Shown here: in pieces, positions 62,778 through 64,000 of the stretch
How the letters are laid out: each line of letters starts with the position of its first letter
Numbering within the stretch: position 1 is the stretch's first letter
Origin: Luteimonas sp. MC1825
Lineage (GTDB): Bacteria > Pseudomonadota > Gammaproteobacteria > Xanthomonadales > Xanthomonadaceae
DNA: 64,000 nt
Assembly: GCF_014764385.1 (NCBI RefSeq)
Contig: NZ_CP061714.1
Span: 1,364,001-1,428,000, forward strand
Reading direction: 5' to 3'
Program-made: the position numbers and the translations under genes
The notes under the pieces: model-generated
What the model was told of the DNA's origin: nothing
The model's database searches: none
The model's input: the letters and a program-made list of their open reading frames with translations, nothing else

Positions 62778-64000
62778 ATGCTGCCACTGGTCGCTCTGGT
62801 CGGTCGCCCGAACGTCGGGAAGTCGACGCTGTTCAATGCGCTGACGCGCACCCGCGATGCGCTGGTCCATGACCAGCCCGGGGTCACCCGCGACCGTCAC
62901 TACGGCGTGTGCCGCCTGGACGAGGACCGGCCGTTCGCGCTGGTCGACACCGGCGGCATCTCCGCCGGCAACGCCCATCTCGAAACCGGCAACCTTGCGG
63001 GCGCCACCGCGCGCCAGGCCCGCGCAGGCGCCGAGGAAGCCGACCTCGTGCTGTTCGTGGTCGATGGCCGCGAAGGACCCTCGGCGCTGGACGACGAGAT
63101 CCTCTCATGGCTGCGCAAGGCGTCGCGGCCCACGTTCCTGGTGGTCAACAAGACCGACGGGATCGACGCGCGCGAATCGCTCGCGGAATTCTCGCGCTAC
63201 GGCTTCAGCGACGTGTTCGCGGTGTCGTCGGCGCACCGGCACGGCATCGACGACCTGGTCGACGATATCCTGGCCAGGTTGCCGGAGCAGGGCGAGGCAC
63301 CGGTGCCGGACAACGATCCGGAACGGATCCGCGTCGCCTTCGTCGGTCGCCCCAATGTCGGCAAGTCGACGCTGGTCAACCGCATCCTCGGCGAGGAGCG
63401 GATGATCGCCTCCGAAGTCGCCGGCACCACGCGCGATTCGATCGCCGCCGACCTCGAGCGCGACGGCCGCCGCTACCGGCTGGTCGACACCGCCGGCATC
63501 CGCCGCAAGTCGCGCGTCGACGAAGCGGTGGAAACCTTCTCGATCATCAAGACCCTGCAGTCGATCGAGCAGTGCCAGGTGGCGGTGGTGATGATCGATG
63601 CCAACGAAGGCGTGACCGACCAGGACGCCAGCGTGCTGGGCGCGGTGCTCGATGCCGGACGCGCCCTGGTGGTGGCGGTGAACAAGTGGGACGGCCAGAG
63701 TGACTACCAGCGCGAGCAGGTCGAGTCGTTGCTGTCGCGCAAGCTCGCCTTCGTGGAGTGGGCGGAGGCGGTGCGCATCAGCGCGCTGCACGGCTCCGGA
63801 CTGCGCGAACTGTTCCGCGCCATCCACCGCGCGCACGCCTCGGCCACGCGCCAGTTCAGCACCGCCGAGGTCACGCGCGCGGTCGAAGTGGCCTACGAAT
63901 CCAATCCGCCGCCGGTGGTGCGCGGACATACCGCCAAGCTGCGCTTCGCGCACCCGGGTGGTGAAAACCCGCCGACCATCGTCATCCACGGTACGCGCCT
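62778..64000 (+). CDS. der: Ribosome-associated GTPase Der (EngA), 3' end outside window
   Basis: A double GTPase needed for 50S subunit assembly. About 407 residues are visible, with two G domains. G1 of the first is [20 protein letters not shown], with DTGG and NKTD; the second is [20 protein letters not shown], with DTAGI and NKWD. The start of the C-terminal KH-like domain is seen ([20 protein letters not shown]). The frame is still open at the window edge. The start three bases after bamB fits the conserved yfgM-bamB-der operon. Confidence 0.96.
   Translation, partial: MLPLVALVGRPNVGKSTLFNALTRTRDALVHDQPGVTRDRHYGVCRLDEDRPFALVDTGGISAGNAHLETGNLAGATARQARAGAEEADLVLFVVDGREGPSALDDEILSWLRKASRPTFLVVNKTDGIDARESLAEFSRYGFSDVFAVSSAHRHGIDDLVDDILARLPEQGEAPVPDNDPERIRVAFVGRPNVGKSTLVNRILGEERMIASEVAGTTRDSIAADLERDGRRYRLVDTAGIRRKSRVDEAVETFSIIKTLQSIEQCQVAVVMIDANEGVTDQDASVLGAVLDAGRALVVAVNKWDGQSDYQREQVESLLSRKLAFVEWAEAVRISALHGSGLRELFRAIHRAHASATRQFSTAEVTRAVEVAYESNPPPVVRGHTAKLRFAHPGGENPPTIVIHGTR

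Overview
The window is a continuous chromosomal stretch from a very GC-rich gammaproteobacterium, almost certainly of the Xanthomonadaceae/Lysobacteraceae (Lysobacter, Luteimonas, Xanthomonas and relatives). The evidence is gene order (rnr-rlmB, serC-pheA-hisC-aroA, cmk-rpsA-ihfB-lapA-lapB, rlmN-pilW-rodZ-yfgM-bamB-der), strong G/C at codon third positions, and several genes with a -10-like hexamer very close to the start codon. Most of it is core genome. No insertion sequence, prophage or CRISPR array was seen. The first gene (rnr) and the last (der) are cut by the window edges.

Layout. 1-1.9 kb: rnr and rlmB. 1.9-4.8 kb (minus): an hvfABC-type cassette for a copper-binding modified peptide (EF-hand precursor with three EGKCG repeats, MNIO/DUF692 enzyme, DUF2063 partner), followed by RNase T. 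4.8-9.4 kb (minus): pstSCAB-phoU behind a Pho box. A second, near-perfect Pho box and a strong intrinsic terminator lie farther upstream and may bracket a small RNA. 9.7-13.5 kb: a membrane Mrr-like nuclease, a PHA-system protein, an FHA protein and msrPQ. 13.6-18.3 kb: serC-pheA-hisC-aroA (serine and aromatic amino acids). 18.4-19.7 kb: two tandem TonB-like proteins. 19.8-23.1 kb: serS, a LysR regulator, tRNA-Ser(UGA) and a NarL/GacA-type response regulator. 23.1-27.7 kb: rne and divergent rluC, separated by a 450-bp structured leader region. 27.8-31.4 kb: phhB, nfuA, a long repetitive membrane protein and two small cytochromes c. 31.7-39.4 kb: an RND efflux operon (one adaptor, two different permeases). 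39.3-42.9 kb (minus): a TraB/GumN-type protein and the agmatine-to-putrescine pair aguB/aguA.

43-51.6 kb: rpmJ (zinc-less L36), then cmk, rpsA, ihfB, lapA, lapB, and a surface-polysaccharide set (polyprenyl-phosphate sugar transferase, WbpM/CapD-type dehydratase, galU). 51.7-52.9 kb: two exported or membrane-anchored proteins of unknown function. 52.9-57.3 kb (minus): a fatty-acid beta-oxidation pair (thiolase and bifunctional dehydrogenase/hydratase) with a TetR regulator whose promoter overlaps a palindrome. 57.4-64 kb: ndk behind a terminator-like leader, rlmN, pilW, rodZ, yfgM, bamB and der.

The most interesting items are the hvfABC cassette and its inter-gene stem-loop, the two Pho boxes flanking a terminator upstream of pstS, the terminator in the ndk leader, and the RND permease pair in which only one partner keeps the canonical Asp-Asp/Lys proton relay. 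Everything here was read from sequence by eye. Family assignments rest on recognised motifs; no database search was run.
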